Positions 1-7,588 of a DNA stretch of 64,000 nucleotides are shown piece by piece. Source of the stretch: JABGPL01 sp964387885 (GTDB lineage: Bacteria; Electryoneota; AABM5-125-24; Hatepunaeales; Hatepunaeaceae); NCBI GenBank assembly GCA_964387885.1, contig CAYLYZ010000001.1, forward strand, positions 1 to 64,000. Reading direction: 5' to 3'. Under the pieces are notes generated by a model. The model was not told the origin of the DNA and did not search any database. It saw only the letters and a list, made by a program, of their open reading frames with translations. Every line of letters begins with the position of its first letter. The stretch's first letter is position 1. The position numbers were made by a program, and so were the translations under genes.

Positions 1-42
1 TATGTTTACTTACAAAGAAAACGTTTTCAAAGAACTGTTCTT

Positions 43-99
43 GGACAAGCTGTTCTTGTCCGTCTCTACCTCAGTATAACAGCGGACAGGAATGTCCGC
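43..99. repeat. Two short hairpins downstream of the 18-haem cytochrome gene
   Basis: Arms GGACAAG (43-49) and CTTGTCC (55-61) form one hairpin. A second palindrome, GCGGACAGGAATGTCCGC, lies at 82-99. The second has relatives elsewhere in the window (around 26849-26876), so it is more likely a dispersed intergenic palindrome than a dedicated terminator. There is no clear T-run on the minus strand. Confidence 0.5.
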
Positions 100-143
100 G
101 CTCCCCGGAAGGAAATATAATTCCCATAATAGGGATGTGTTCC

Positions 144-2075
144 TTATTTTATCCCCAATATTTTTTTAGCCAGATCAGGATGATGAACAGCGCGACCCTT
201 ATCCATTTTAACAATTGTTGTCGCCTTGTCCCATTTTTTGTTTTTTCCGATACCTATCACAAATTCACCACGCATGAACTCTAAGTGTGTGACAACTTCT
301 TCATCGTGACAATCAACGCAGAATTCTGATTCGGGCGGTTTGAAATTGGGACCAGAATGACAATCCATGCAGACCATTTCGGATTCTGCCATCGGGGATG
401 GTTCTGGTTCCATCCCGGGTATTTCTCCGGTGTATAACTTGTGAGAAGGTAGATGGCATGGATCGCATGATTCGTTGTCTTGTGCAACTTTTTGATGATG
501 GCAATCGGCACATATTTGAGTTGCCTCTTTCCGTTTTCCGTGTCGCGGATTACCGGGTTTCTCGTCGAAATGACAGGTCAGGCAAACGATCTTTCTTTCT
601 CCGAGATGAGCACCATGATCAAATGATGAATTTGTTTTATTAACCGGGATTTCCTGAATACTGCTGTGACATACAAGACAGGATTTGCTCTCATCAGGAA
701 GATCGGAAGGTTTTGCTGATTTAACACCGGCTTCATTCAGAACAGATGATACTTCCTCAAGAACATTTTCCGAATACAAAGGATTATGCCACGCTCCTCC
801 GTTTTCAATTAGAGCAAGGTCATGCCTGGCGTCTTCGAGCAGGGGATGGGGTCCTGCTTTTGGGAATTCCCGTTTAATTTGTCTAATTCTGTTACTAAAA
901 CCTCTTTTCCAATCATCAGCAAGACGAAGATAAGAAGCAGGATGACAGGGATAGCATGTCTTTTTTGACGCACCAGGTACAGCGTCTCCATTCACCATTT
1001 CCTTATGGCAGGAAACGCAAACAACACGCATGGTATACATCGGATCAGGTTGTTCCCCGTCAACAAGTCTTGATCCTCTACCCTGATACAAATTCGAAAC
1101 TGTGATATGCTTATCATCGTGACATCCCGCACAGTTGCTCCGGACATCACCTTCAACCTTAGGTAGCCTGTGTTCAATTACATCATGGCACCGATTGCAA
1201 TCAACTTTGCGTTTTTCTATATGCCACTCATGTATAAACTCAAGATCGGTAATCCGATCGATGTGAGCAGTTGAGCTGTGACATGTGCCGCATCGTTCTC
1301 GCGGAACATGTCCCGAACCTTGCCACATCATCTGATGGCATGCTCCGCATTGCAGCCCCTGATCGATGACATCAGAGTGATCATAGGCATGGGCGTCTCC
1401 TCCATTTTCTGCTGCTGGAGGCGTATGACACGATTCGCACTTTGCCAGTTTATCCCTGCCTTCAGCTTCTACATTCTTGAAATGACAGAGAAAACAAGTT
1501 GAACTTGTTACAGATATGTGCTCACCCTGAACAATTTGCGAATGGCAGCTCGTACACCTTAGTTTTCTCCCGCGACGGGCGCTAGTCAGGTGAGGAGCAT
1601 GATCGAAGACTACTCCTTGTTTAAACTCTATTTTACCCTCAAGAAGTCTTGTTTCGTGACAGCCTTCATGCAAACAATTTTTGTCTTCAATTTCCGCCCA
1701 TGGTCGAGAGCGTTTGTACAGTCCCGTCGCATAGTTTACGAGCATTGATGCGGCGGTAAATTTTGTCTCGATATATCCACCAATTCCTTCATGGGCATGG
1801 CAGAGCATACAATCCACATCTTTGTGTGATGAATGTTCCCAGGCTTCTATGTAAGGTTTCATCAGATGACAACTACCGCAGAATCCCGGTTTTGATGTGA
1901 CCTTCAGAAAGGTAAAAGCCAATAATAGTGTCAGCACGAGTACGGCTGCTAAACGTAGTATTAAATTCTTCAGACCGACTCTGACTATTCGGCGAAAAAG
2001 AACTTCAATGATGAGGAAAGGCAGTTTAACTACTACCCAGATTGCTGTGAGAAAATCCCTGAGAAGTGATTTCAT
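144..2075 (-). CDS. NapC/NirT-type membrane-anchored multihaem cytochrome c (about 18 haems)
   Basis: This 643-aa protein should carry electrons between the quinone pool and periplasmic or outer-surface partners. A basic N-terminus with hydrophobic stretches (about residues 10-28 and 38-58) forms the inner-membrane anchor. It is followed at once by CGSCH in a NapC/NirT-like context (KPGFCGSCHLMKPY). I count 17 CXXCH motifs plus one CX4CH (CLHEGCH), so probably 18 covalent haems spread over the whole length, many more than the four of NapC. The long C-terminal part looks like a string of tri/tetrahaem units. It is the last gene of a minus-strand cytochrome cluster. The start ATG at 2075 has no obvious Shine-Dalgarno sequence. 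The family call is secure. The partner and substrate are unknown. Confidence 0.88.
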   Translation of the reverse strand: MKSLLRDFLTAIWVVVKLPFLIIEVLFRRIVRVGLKNLILRLAAVLVLTLLLAFTFLKVTSKPGFCGSCHLMKPYIEAWEHSSHKDVDCMLCHAHEGIGGYIETKFTAASMLVNYATGLYKRSRPWAEIEDKNCLHEGCHETRLLEGKIEFKQGVVFDHAPHLTSARRGRKLRCTSCHSQIVQGEHISVTSSTCFLCHFKNVEAEGRDKLAKCESCHTPPAAENGGDAHAYDHSDVIDQGLQCGACHQMMWQGSGHVPRERCGTCHSSTAHIDRITDLEFIHEWHIEKRKVDCNRCHDVIEHRLPKVEGDVRSNCAGCHDDKHITVSNLYQGRGSRLVDGEQPDPMYTMRVVCVSCHKEMVNGDAVPGASKKTCYPCHPASYLRLADDWKRGFSNRIRQIKREFPKAGPHPLLEDARHDLALIENGGAWHNPLYSENVLEEVSSVLNEAGVKSAKPSDLPDESKSCLVCHSSIQEIPVNKTNSSFDHGAHLGERKIVCLTCHFDEKPGNPRHGKRKEATQICADCHHQKVAQDNESCDPCHLPSHKLYTGEIPGMEPEPSPMAESEMVCMDCHSGPNFKPPESEFCVDCHDEEVVTHLEFMRGEFVIGIGKNKKWDKATTIVKMDKGRAVHHPDLAKKILGIK

Positions 2076-2170
2076 ATTTTAGACTTTGACTTTTTTTTCA
2101 CAAGTACCGACTATGTGCATTATATTAAGCAAAATCGGAACATAATTACAACAGTTTTACATCCAATCCG

Positions 2171-2509
2171 CTATTTTTCAGGTTTTGGTTCACCTTTTAC
2201 AAGCTCCTCAACCTTTGCAGATAGGTCTTCGACTGCATTAACAAGGTGTTTCGGGGCATTTGTTACATGTTCCTCAACCTGAGCCGTTAGATCTTTCATT
2301 CCATGCATCAGAAGGACAAAACTGATGTGGTACATAGCAATTAATACGCTGGCTATAATCAAACCTATACCAGCGAGCTGCATCATTGAACCTCCGAACA
2401 AAATCAGGGCAATTCCAATAATAGGTCCAAATACTGCAACAACATATCCTACAGATTCCAGAGCTTTTGCCATTCGATCAAAGTTTTTCCAAGAAAAGGA
2501 TTTCTCCAT
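2171..2509 (-). CDS. Small two-helix membrane protein of unknown function
   Basis: I do not recognise this 112-aa protein. Two hydrophobic segments (about residues 18-40 and 43-68) are followed by a charged, probably helical or coiled-coil tail (LTAQVEEHV, LSAKVEELV) that would face the cytoplasm or periplasm. The start ATG at 2509 has a good ribosome site (AGAGGAAA, about 5 nt away). It lies between two multihaem cytochrome genes on the same strand, with a strong terminator just upstream of it (2622-2662). It therefore probably has its own promoter and may be co-transcribed with the 18-haem cytochrome 95 bp downstream. An assembly or anchoring role in that complex is only a guess from position. 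Confidence 0.65.
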   Translation of the reverse strand: MEKSFSWKNFDRMAKALESVGYVVAVFGPIIGIALILFGGSMMQLAGIGLIIASVLIAMYHISFVLLMHGMKDLTAQVEEHVTNAPKHLVNAVEDLSAKVEELVKGEPKPEK

Positions 2510-2621
2510 AATTTCCTCTCTAATCTGTACTACTGGTTTAAAAATTTACACCGAATCTTTTTGTCTTGTGTAATAAATCTGTATAAATATTCTATCTAAA
2601 TATTGAAGAATAAAACCATCT

Positions 2622-2662
2622 AAAAACAGGATAGCCTATCCACCTTTCAGGATAGGCTATCC
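2622..2662 (-). terminator. Rho-independent terminator of the 9-haem lipoprotein gene
   Basis: Perfect 13-bp arms GGATAGCCTATCC (2629-2641) and GGATAGGCTATCC (2650-2662) enclose an 8-nt loop. Read on the minus strand the stem is followed by TGTTTTTAG, giving a T-run. It lies 54 bp beyond the stop of the gene ending at 2716. Confidence 0.85.
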
Positions 2663-2715
2663 ATTTTCTCCGCTCTGCTAATTAAAATTAGCAGTATGTT
2701 TCTTTTCCAAAAATC

Positions 2716-4116
2716 CTATTCAGCTAATAAAGCAATTGCATTTTCAAGCAGAGATTTCGCGTATTTGTGGTTATGGACACCAGCACTTCCATCATTGACG
2801 ACAAATGCCAATGTGTAGGCGGCGATCCGTTGGTTGCGGGTAGAAGCATCAGGATCACTCACATCTGCGTCACCGATTGCAGCGGTCAAATCGGTAATGA
2901 GACCATTAATTTCGTCCTGAACGCCATTGATATTGAAATCTGTAGCACCCGGGTGGCAAACAGCAGCACAACTTTCAACAGTTGCCTCGTTTGCATGATT
3001 TCGTTTCATTCTGCCATGTTCCTCAAATTCCGGCATATGGCATGTAACGCATGCTTCGGCAACACTGGTGACATGACCTACTTCCTGGCCTCGGTCATAG
3101 ACTACTTCAGCTCCACCCAGTGAATCAATTTCAAAACAGCCTGAGCCCAAGTACATGTCCATCTGCGGGCTTCCATGGGGCCCAATGTGTCTGCTTCCAC
3201 GTTCTAACTGTCCCTCGACAGATTCTGCATCGCGACGTGCATGGTGGCACTGCACACAGAGCTGACCCGAGCCTTTTCCCGTCATTGTGGCGGCGTCATT
3301 TACATCATATAGGACAGTGTAATCACCAACGTTGCGCAAATGCTTTTCGGTTGCATCGCTATGAGGATCATGGCAGGCTGCACAGCCAACCAAGACGGGT
3401 TCGGCCGCATGACCATCCATTTCGTAGGCATGATCGTTAAAGGCAACAAAACCATCACCAGTATGGCATTCTGCTCCACAGCTAACGTAATGTTCTCCTG
3501 CAAACTCCTCATAGGTACCATTTTCCATGTTTGCAATTACATGGGCATGACCTGATTCTTTCCACTGCTCGAGTTGACCATGATGGCAATCGGCACAGAG
3601 TGAAAGTTCCTCGTCACCTTCCATTCTTGTTGCCATTGAATTGATGGGTTTGTGATCATAGATCGTTGTTCCCATTTTGCCGTGACAGTTTTCGCACTGG
3701 ACGCCCTCGAGCATTCCCATGCGTTCGATTGATTCAGCGTCATCCTTACCCCAGTAATCATCGAAACCTGATTTGTCCGGTCCGTATTCGGTAATAACAG
3801 TGTCTCCATATGAAACCGGTGAGTCCCAGCCAACGGTATGGCAATGAAGACAGTAAGGATTGTTCTCCTGACCATCAGTCACCAAATCGGCATAAGCATC
3901 GGCATGATGTGACTCTTTCCATCCCTCAGTGTTTTCACCGTGACAGTGGGCGCATTTGTTTTCATTATCACCTAAGTAGGTATAAGTTTGAAAATCAGTT
4001 CCATCGTCACCGGCTGGTCCGGCTGGTCCGGCAGGTCCTTCAGGACCTTCGCAGGCGATGAATCCAATCATCAGTGCGACAGGCAGAAGGACTAAAACAA
4101 GTAATTTCTTCAGCAT
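2716..4116 (-). CDS. Multihaem cytochrome c lipoprotein with collagen-like linker (about 9 haems)
   Basis: The 466-aa product has a lipoprotein signal peptide ending in the lipobox GFIAC, with Cys22 as the predicted lipidated residue. A short collagen-like run, GPEGPAGPAGPAGDDG, follows and should act as a stiff spacer holding the haem domain off the membrane. Seven CXXCH motifs (CAHCH, CLHCH, CENCH, CADCH, CAACH, CVQCH, CVTCH) and two CX3CH motifs (CGAECH, CAAVCH) imply up to nine haems. Many free His residues could be distal ligands. The sequence resembles c554-like cytochromes in its WKESHHADA and DPHSDA segments. Ribosome site AGAGG precedes the ATG at 4116. It follows the 69-aa gene by 82 bp and may share the sigma-54 promoter at 4441-4457. 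A strong terminator follows. Likely outer-membrane or periplasmic electron transfer. Confidence 0.88.
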   Translation of the reverse strand: MLKKLLVLVLLPVALMIGFIACEGPEGPAGPAGPAGDDGTDFQTYTYLGDNENKCAHCHGENTEGWKESHHADAYADLVTDGQENNPYCLHCHTVGWDSPVSYGDTVITEYGPDKSGFDDYWGKDDAESIERMGMLEGVQCENCHGKMGTTIYDHKPINSMATRMEGDEELSLCADCHHGQLEQWKESGHAHVIANMENGTYEEFAGEHYVSCGAECHTGDGFVAFNDHAYEMDGHAAEPVLVGCAACHDPHSDATEKHLRNVGDYTVLYDVNDAATMTGKGSGQLCVQCHHARRDAESVEGQLERGSRHIGPHGSPQMDMYLGSGCFEIDSLGGAEVVYDRGQEVGHVTSVAEACVTCHMPEFEEHGRMKRNHANEATVESCAAVCHPGATDFNINGVQDEINGLITDLTAAIGDADVSDPDASTRNQRIAAYTLAFVVNDGSAGVHNHKYAKSLLENAIALLAE

Positions 4117-4198
4117 AAATTGCCTCTTTAAGTGTTAGGGTTTGTATTGTTTGTTTTTTAATTTAACTTTTGATTTATCTCGAAGAATCAGAATCCTT

Positions 4199-4408
4199 TC
4201 AATCCTGATCCCAGGTTCCAAGCTTTCGATGAGTCTCAATTTCAGACTCAATTAAATTTTGAAGTTTGTATGCCGTATCACGAAGTATGCCGTAGATAAC
4301 TCCACAACTACTATCGTTTCTCACCCTGTCTCCATAATCAGCAACAGCTTTCATTTTTCGGGTAAGTTCAAGGGTTCTAAGCAAACTTATATTATCTTCT
4401 TTTGACAT
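4199..4408 (-). CDS. Small helical protein of unknown function, first gene after a sigma-54 promoter
   Basis: I do not recognise this 69-aa protein. It is charged, lacks a signal peptide or membrane segment, has a single Cys, and reads as two or three helices (SLLRTLELTRKMKAVADYG; YKLQNLIESEIETHRKLG). The ATG at 4408 is preferred over the GTG one codon upstream because GAGAGAG sits just before it. The case for a real gene is a near-consensus sigma-54 promoter 33-49 bp upstream of the ATG, and the multihaem lipoprotein gene 82 bp downstream on the same strand. A soluble accessory or regulatory role for that cytochrome is inferred from position only. Confidence 0.6.
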   Translation of the reverse strand: MSKEDNISLLRTLELTRKMKAVADYGDRVRNDSSCGVIYGILRDTAYKLQNLIESEIETHRKLGTWDQD

Positions 4409-4440
4409 CACTCTCTCTACTTTGTGATCAAAGTAACTTA

Positions 4441-4457
4441 AGCAAATAGTGTGCCAT
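4441..4457 (-). promoter_or_regulatory. Sigma-54 (RpoN) -24/-12 promoter
   Basis: The minus strand reads TGGCACACTATTTGCTT, matching the RpoN consensus TGGCAC-N5-TTGCW, with GG (4456-4455) and GC (4444-4443) separated by exactly 10 bp. Transcription would start near 4431, some 23 nt before the ATG at 4408. A sigma-54 activator is encoded about 500 bp upstream on the same strand, which supports function. Confidence 0.85.
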
Positions 4458-4577
4458 CTTAGTCAAGTGCTTATGCCTCTGTCCATTTTCTTATTTCCAC
4501 GTTTATAATTACATAGAATTACCAGGAAGAAATCACTTCCCGATATCTCCTGACCTTTTTTAAGGCAATCCGAATGA

Positions 4578-4609
4578 CTGTAAATAAAACACCGTAATTT
4601 TATTTACAG
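4578..4609. promoter_or_regulatory. Perfect inverted repeat, candidate activator (UAS) site
   Basis: CTGTAAATAAAA (4578-4589) and TTTTATTTACAG (4598-4609) are exact reverse complements separated by 8 bp. The centre is about 160 bp upstream of the predicted sigma-54 start, a usual distance for an enhancer-like site bound by an activator with a Fis-type helix-turn-helix. No T-run or gene end makes a terminator likely. Binding is inferred. Confidence 0.55.
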
Positions 4610-4934
4610 TTTTGAGCATTGGGAATGAAAATCCACAGCAGCAAAAGAATCATAATCTTTATACGTGGCTTTTCATCATGTTAATCAAAGGGATAGTTCC
4701 AGAAAATCGGTGAGGATGTAAAAACTGGAGCTTTGGGATGCGAAAATCATCTTCACCTCAGTTGTAATTAAGTTATAAGGTTTCTGAAACCTAATACTTC
4801 CTGAGATTGAATGAAAGGTAATCTTAAATTTCTGATAAGGCAATATAGGAACACATTTTTCTAAGATAAAAAAAATGTTCTATTTTAAATTATGGAAATG
4901 TATTCCCTTTTAAAATGCAGGAGTGAAAAAAAAG

Positions 4935-4974
4935 TGTAAAATAATTTCTTTACATCAGTGTAAATAATTACACT
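4935..4974. promoter_or_regulatory. Two further TGTAAA-type palindromes at the end of the activator gene
   Basis: TGTAAA (4935-4940) and TTTACA (4949-4954) face each other across 8 bp. AGTGTAA (4957-4963) and TTACACT (4968-4974) face each other across 4 bp. They share the TGTAAA half-site with the inverted repeat at 4578-4609 and could be additional activator sites. The second overlaps the stop end of the activator gene. Confidence 0.4.
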
Positions 4975-6713
4975 TTTGGTCTTTCAAGAAAACTGTACAA
5001 AGTTGGTCGACTCACTCCCAATATCCGTGCAGCTTGAGATTTATTACCTCTTGCCTTGTGAAGAGCTTCTTCAACCTCGAGTATCCTTAGTTTAGGAGGT
5101 CTTCCCGGACCAATAGATTTTTGATTTTCCAACATCTCAATAAACTCGGATGGTAAATGACTAATCTCAATTGTATGCTCGTGGCATTTTATCAATGCGT
5201 ACTGAATCGTATTCGCCAATTCTCTGATGTTTCCTGGCCAGGAGTAAGTATCAAACAATCTCATAACTTCAGGGGAGACTTTCTTTACACTTCGGCCTGA
5301 ATTACTGAGGAATTTCTGTAAGAAGTACTCTACCAGATCCGGGATATCCGATCTTTTCTGACGTAAAGTAGGGAGGAGAATTGGTACAACAACCATGCGG
5401 TAATATAAATCTTCACGGAATATTCCCTTATCCCTCAATTTTCTTAAATCCTTATTAGTTGCGCAAATAATCCTGACATCAGCTTTTATTGGTTTTTCAC
5501 CACCAACTGGCATGAATTGCATCTCCTGCAATACGCGAAGGAGTTTGACCTGCATTTGAGGTGAGATTTCACCGATCTCATCTAAGAATATTGTGCCCTT
5601 TTCAGCCAGTTCAAATCGACCTTTTTTGGATTTGATAGCTCCGGTGAACGCCCCTTTTACATGTCCGAATAACTCACTTTCAAGGATTCCTTCGGGCAAG
5701 GCTCCACAATTAACCGGTACAAATGGGAATGCAGCTCGCGAACTTAGTTTGTGAATTGCATTTGCGACCATTTCCTTACCTGTACCGCTCTCTCCCTGTA
5801 CGAGCACGGGCACGTTAATATTAGCAATTTCACGAATGCTGTCGTATACTTTTGCCATCGATGGGTGAGTTCCAATAATTCCATAGAAACCTTTGTTGGA
5901 GGTTTTAGCATTATCTTCAGGATAGAGGTTAGTCGGATCCCGGAAAGTCACGAGAATGGAGGGTGTACCCGGAGTATTATTTCCAATGGATATTGCTGAC
6001 ATTTCAAGGTCACGCAGTTGCCCATCTTTTCGGAAAAATGTATTGTTATATCTGAGTTTATTTGCCTCAAACGTTGATTCTTCACAGTAATTGCAATTCC
6101 CACCACAAAACCTGCCTGGGAAAACTCTATGACAATCCTTATTTATGACATCGGAATACCTGTATCCGGTAATGATCTCCGCAGCTTTGTTAAAGTATAG
6201 TATCTTCCGATTTACATCATGTGCTAGAACTCCATCGACCTGATTGTTAATAATTGACTCAAACAGAGCGCGTTGACGATTTATTGCGTCAAGATATCCA
6301 TCTTCAATAAGATGGGTAATCCGATGTGAAATCTCTTCACACATTTCACGGTAGGAATTTATTTGGTCAGTTTTATTTTTTTTCGAATTGTCTGGATTTG
6401 AAATAAACCAGTATAGCCGAGCTGGTGAACCGGCAAAATCAGGACAGTCATTCTTTCTTTTTTCCTCTTCATCACAAATAATAACAACAAGATCAAAGCG
6501 CAGCATTGAAAAATCGTCAATGATATTGGTCAAAGTCTTTGGTATGCAATGCTCCTTTTCGTCCATTACTTTTAAGGAATTTGGGTCGATCTCTTCTTTA
6601 TTGACTCCAGCAGAGATAACCTCCCAATCGTCCCCAATGATCTGTCGGGCAAAAGCACCAGCCATCAGGCATCTTCCGGATGAACCCTTGCTAATGAATA
6701 GAAGTCGAGACAT
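4968..6713 (-). CDS. Sigma-54-dependent activator: ArsC/LMW-PTP-like domain, PAS, AAA+, Fis HTH
   Basis: The 581-aa regulator has four parts. Residues 1-135 resemble low-molecular-weight phosphatase/arsenate reductase: the loop is FISKGSSGRC, so the catalytic Cys is Ser8 and the following Arg is R14, while Cys80 and Cys90 match the resolving-cysteine pair of thioredoxin-type ArsC. Residues about 146-262 are a PAS domain with a Cys-rich insert (C194, C203, C207, C210). Residues about 275-510 are the AAA+ domain with Walker A GESGTGKE and the sigma-54 contact GAFTGA. The C-terminus is a Fis-type helix-turn-helix (NKSQAARILGVSRPTLY). There is no receiver domain. It should activate the RpoN promoter at 4441-4457 in response to a redox, metal or small-ligand signal. 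Upstream is a decayed histidine kinase 66 bp away. Confidence 0.9.
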   Translation of the reverse strand: MSRLLFISKGSSGRCLMAGAFARQIIGDDWEVISAGVNKEEIDPNSLKVMDEKEHCIPKTLTNIIDDFSMLRFDLVVIICDEEEKRKNDCPDFAGSPARLYWFISNPDNSKKNKTDQINSYREMCEEISHRITHLIEDGYLDAINRQRALFESIINNQVDGVLAHDVNRKILYFNKAAEIITGYRYSDVINKDCHRVFPGRFCGGNCNYCEESTFEANKLRYNNTFFRKDGQLRDLEMSAISIGNNTPGTPSILVTFRDPTNLYPEDNAKTSNKGFYGIIGTHPSMAKVYDSIREIANINVPVLVQGESGTGKEMVANAIHKLSSRAAFPFVPVNCGALPEGILESELFGHVKGAFTGAIKSKKGRFELAEKGTIFLDEIGEISPQMQVKLLRVLQEMQFMPVGGEKPIKADVRIICATNKDLRKLRDKGIFREDLYYRMVVVPILLPTLRQKRSDIPDLVEYFLQKFLSNSGRSVKKVSPEVMRLFDTYSWPGNIRELANTIQYALIKCHEHTIEISHLPSEFIEMLENQKSIGPGRPPKLRILEVEEALHKARGNKSQAARILGVSRPTLYSFLERPKV

Positions 6714-6779
6714 CCTACAATTCTATTCCTGTTTCAGTACTCTGTAACCGAATCCAACTCATAGTAACTTTGTTCAAAC

Positions 6780-7456
6780 TCAAACCTCTTTGTCCAATAT
6801 TTCATCAGGATTGACAGGCATCTCAACAGTAAAGGTTGTTCCCTCTCCAACCTTGCTCTCAACGGAAATTCCACCACGTTGGTCTTGCATTATCTGATAG
6901 CAAATCGAAAGCCCTAATCCGGTTCCGACACCAAAACCTTTGGTTGTAAAACCCGGATCAAAAATCTTACTAATTTTATCCGCAGGTATACCTGGTCTGG
7001 TATCAATGAATTCTACAATCACCATTCTGTCCCGGAGCTTTGTTGAGATCGTGATTTCGCCCTTCTCAGCAATTGCTGTTTTGCATTAATCAGGATATTA
7101 AGAAATACCTGATTCAATCTGCCTGGATAGCAACTGATAATCGGGAGCTCACCATAATTACGATTAATTGTAATCCCATGTTTGATTTCATGATGAATTA
7201 GAGTCAATGCACCCTCAATTCCAGCGTTTATATCTCCATCTTTTAATTCCGACTCATCGAGTCATGCAAATGACCTTAGTCTGCTCACGTTTTTCGTTAT
7301 ACGGTCACTGCCCGGTCGAAGTTTATGTAAAGAATTCTGTATTTTTTCATACTGTTGTTGGTTTAATCCTGTTGTTGAAAATCCTTATTCCCGAAAGAAA
7401 ATGACAATATGCTCAGTAAAAAAAACTTTCGCAAGTTTAACCTTTGAATCAGACAT
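6780..7456 (-). pseudogene. Decayed sensor histidine kinase (HATPase part only, frameshift and stops)
   Basis: Reading the minus strand from ATG 7456 gives a kinase-like sequence interrupted by a stop soon after FFTEHIVIFFRE, and by a TGA inside what should be SLRSFARLDE (a CGA to TGA change). Near 7070 a one-base loss shifts the frame inside NILINAKQ-AIAEKGEI. After the shift the G boxes of the HATPase domain are clear (IFDPGFTTKGFGVGTGLGLS), though the first box reads DTRPGIP instead of DTGPGIP. The phosphoacceptor His box and any sensor domain are missing. It lies directly upstream of the sigma-54 activator and was probably once its partner. Confidence 0.85.
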
Positions 7457-7512
7457 TTTGTTAGATATTCGATTTCTAAGTTTGTACTTATACTCTTTCA
7501 AATAATCACATC

Positions 7513-7541
7513 TTGACAGAGCTTTCAATTTTCTTTATTAT
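7513..7541 (+). promoter_or_regulatory. Sigma-70 promoter of ecfT-truA
   Basis: TTGACA (7513-7518), a 17-bp spacer and TATTAT (7536-7541) make a near-consensus housekeeping promoter. Transcription would start near 7548, about 40 nt before the ecfT ATG. Confidence 0.8.
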
Positions 7542-7588
7542 GATTGTTCATTAGTGATGGTTAAACGATACCAATCAGGCTCCAATAA

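Larger units (their letters stand above)
4412..4967. other. Intergenic regulatory region between cytochrome cluster and sigma-54 activator
   Basis: This 556-bp stretch holds no convincing gene. It contains the sigma-54 promoter (4441-4457), a perfect 12-bp inverted repeat (4578-4609) and further TGTAAA/TTTACA palindromes (4935-4974) that overlap the end of the activator gene. The rest is A+T-rich and featureless to the eye. Confidence 0.7.
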
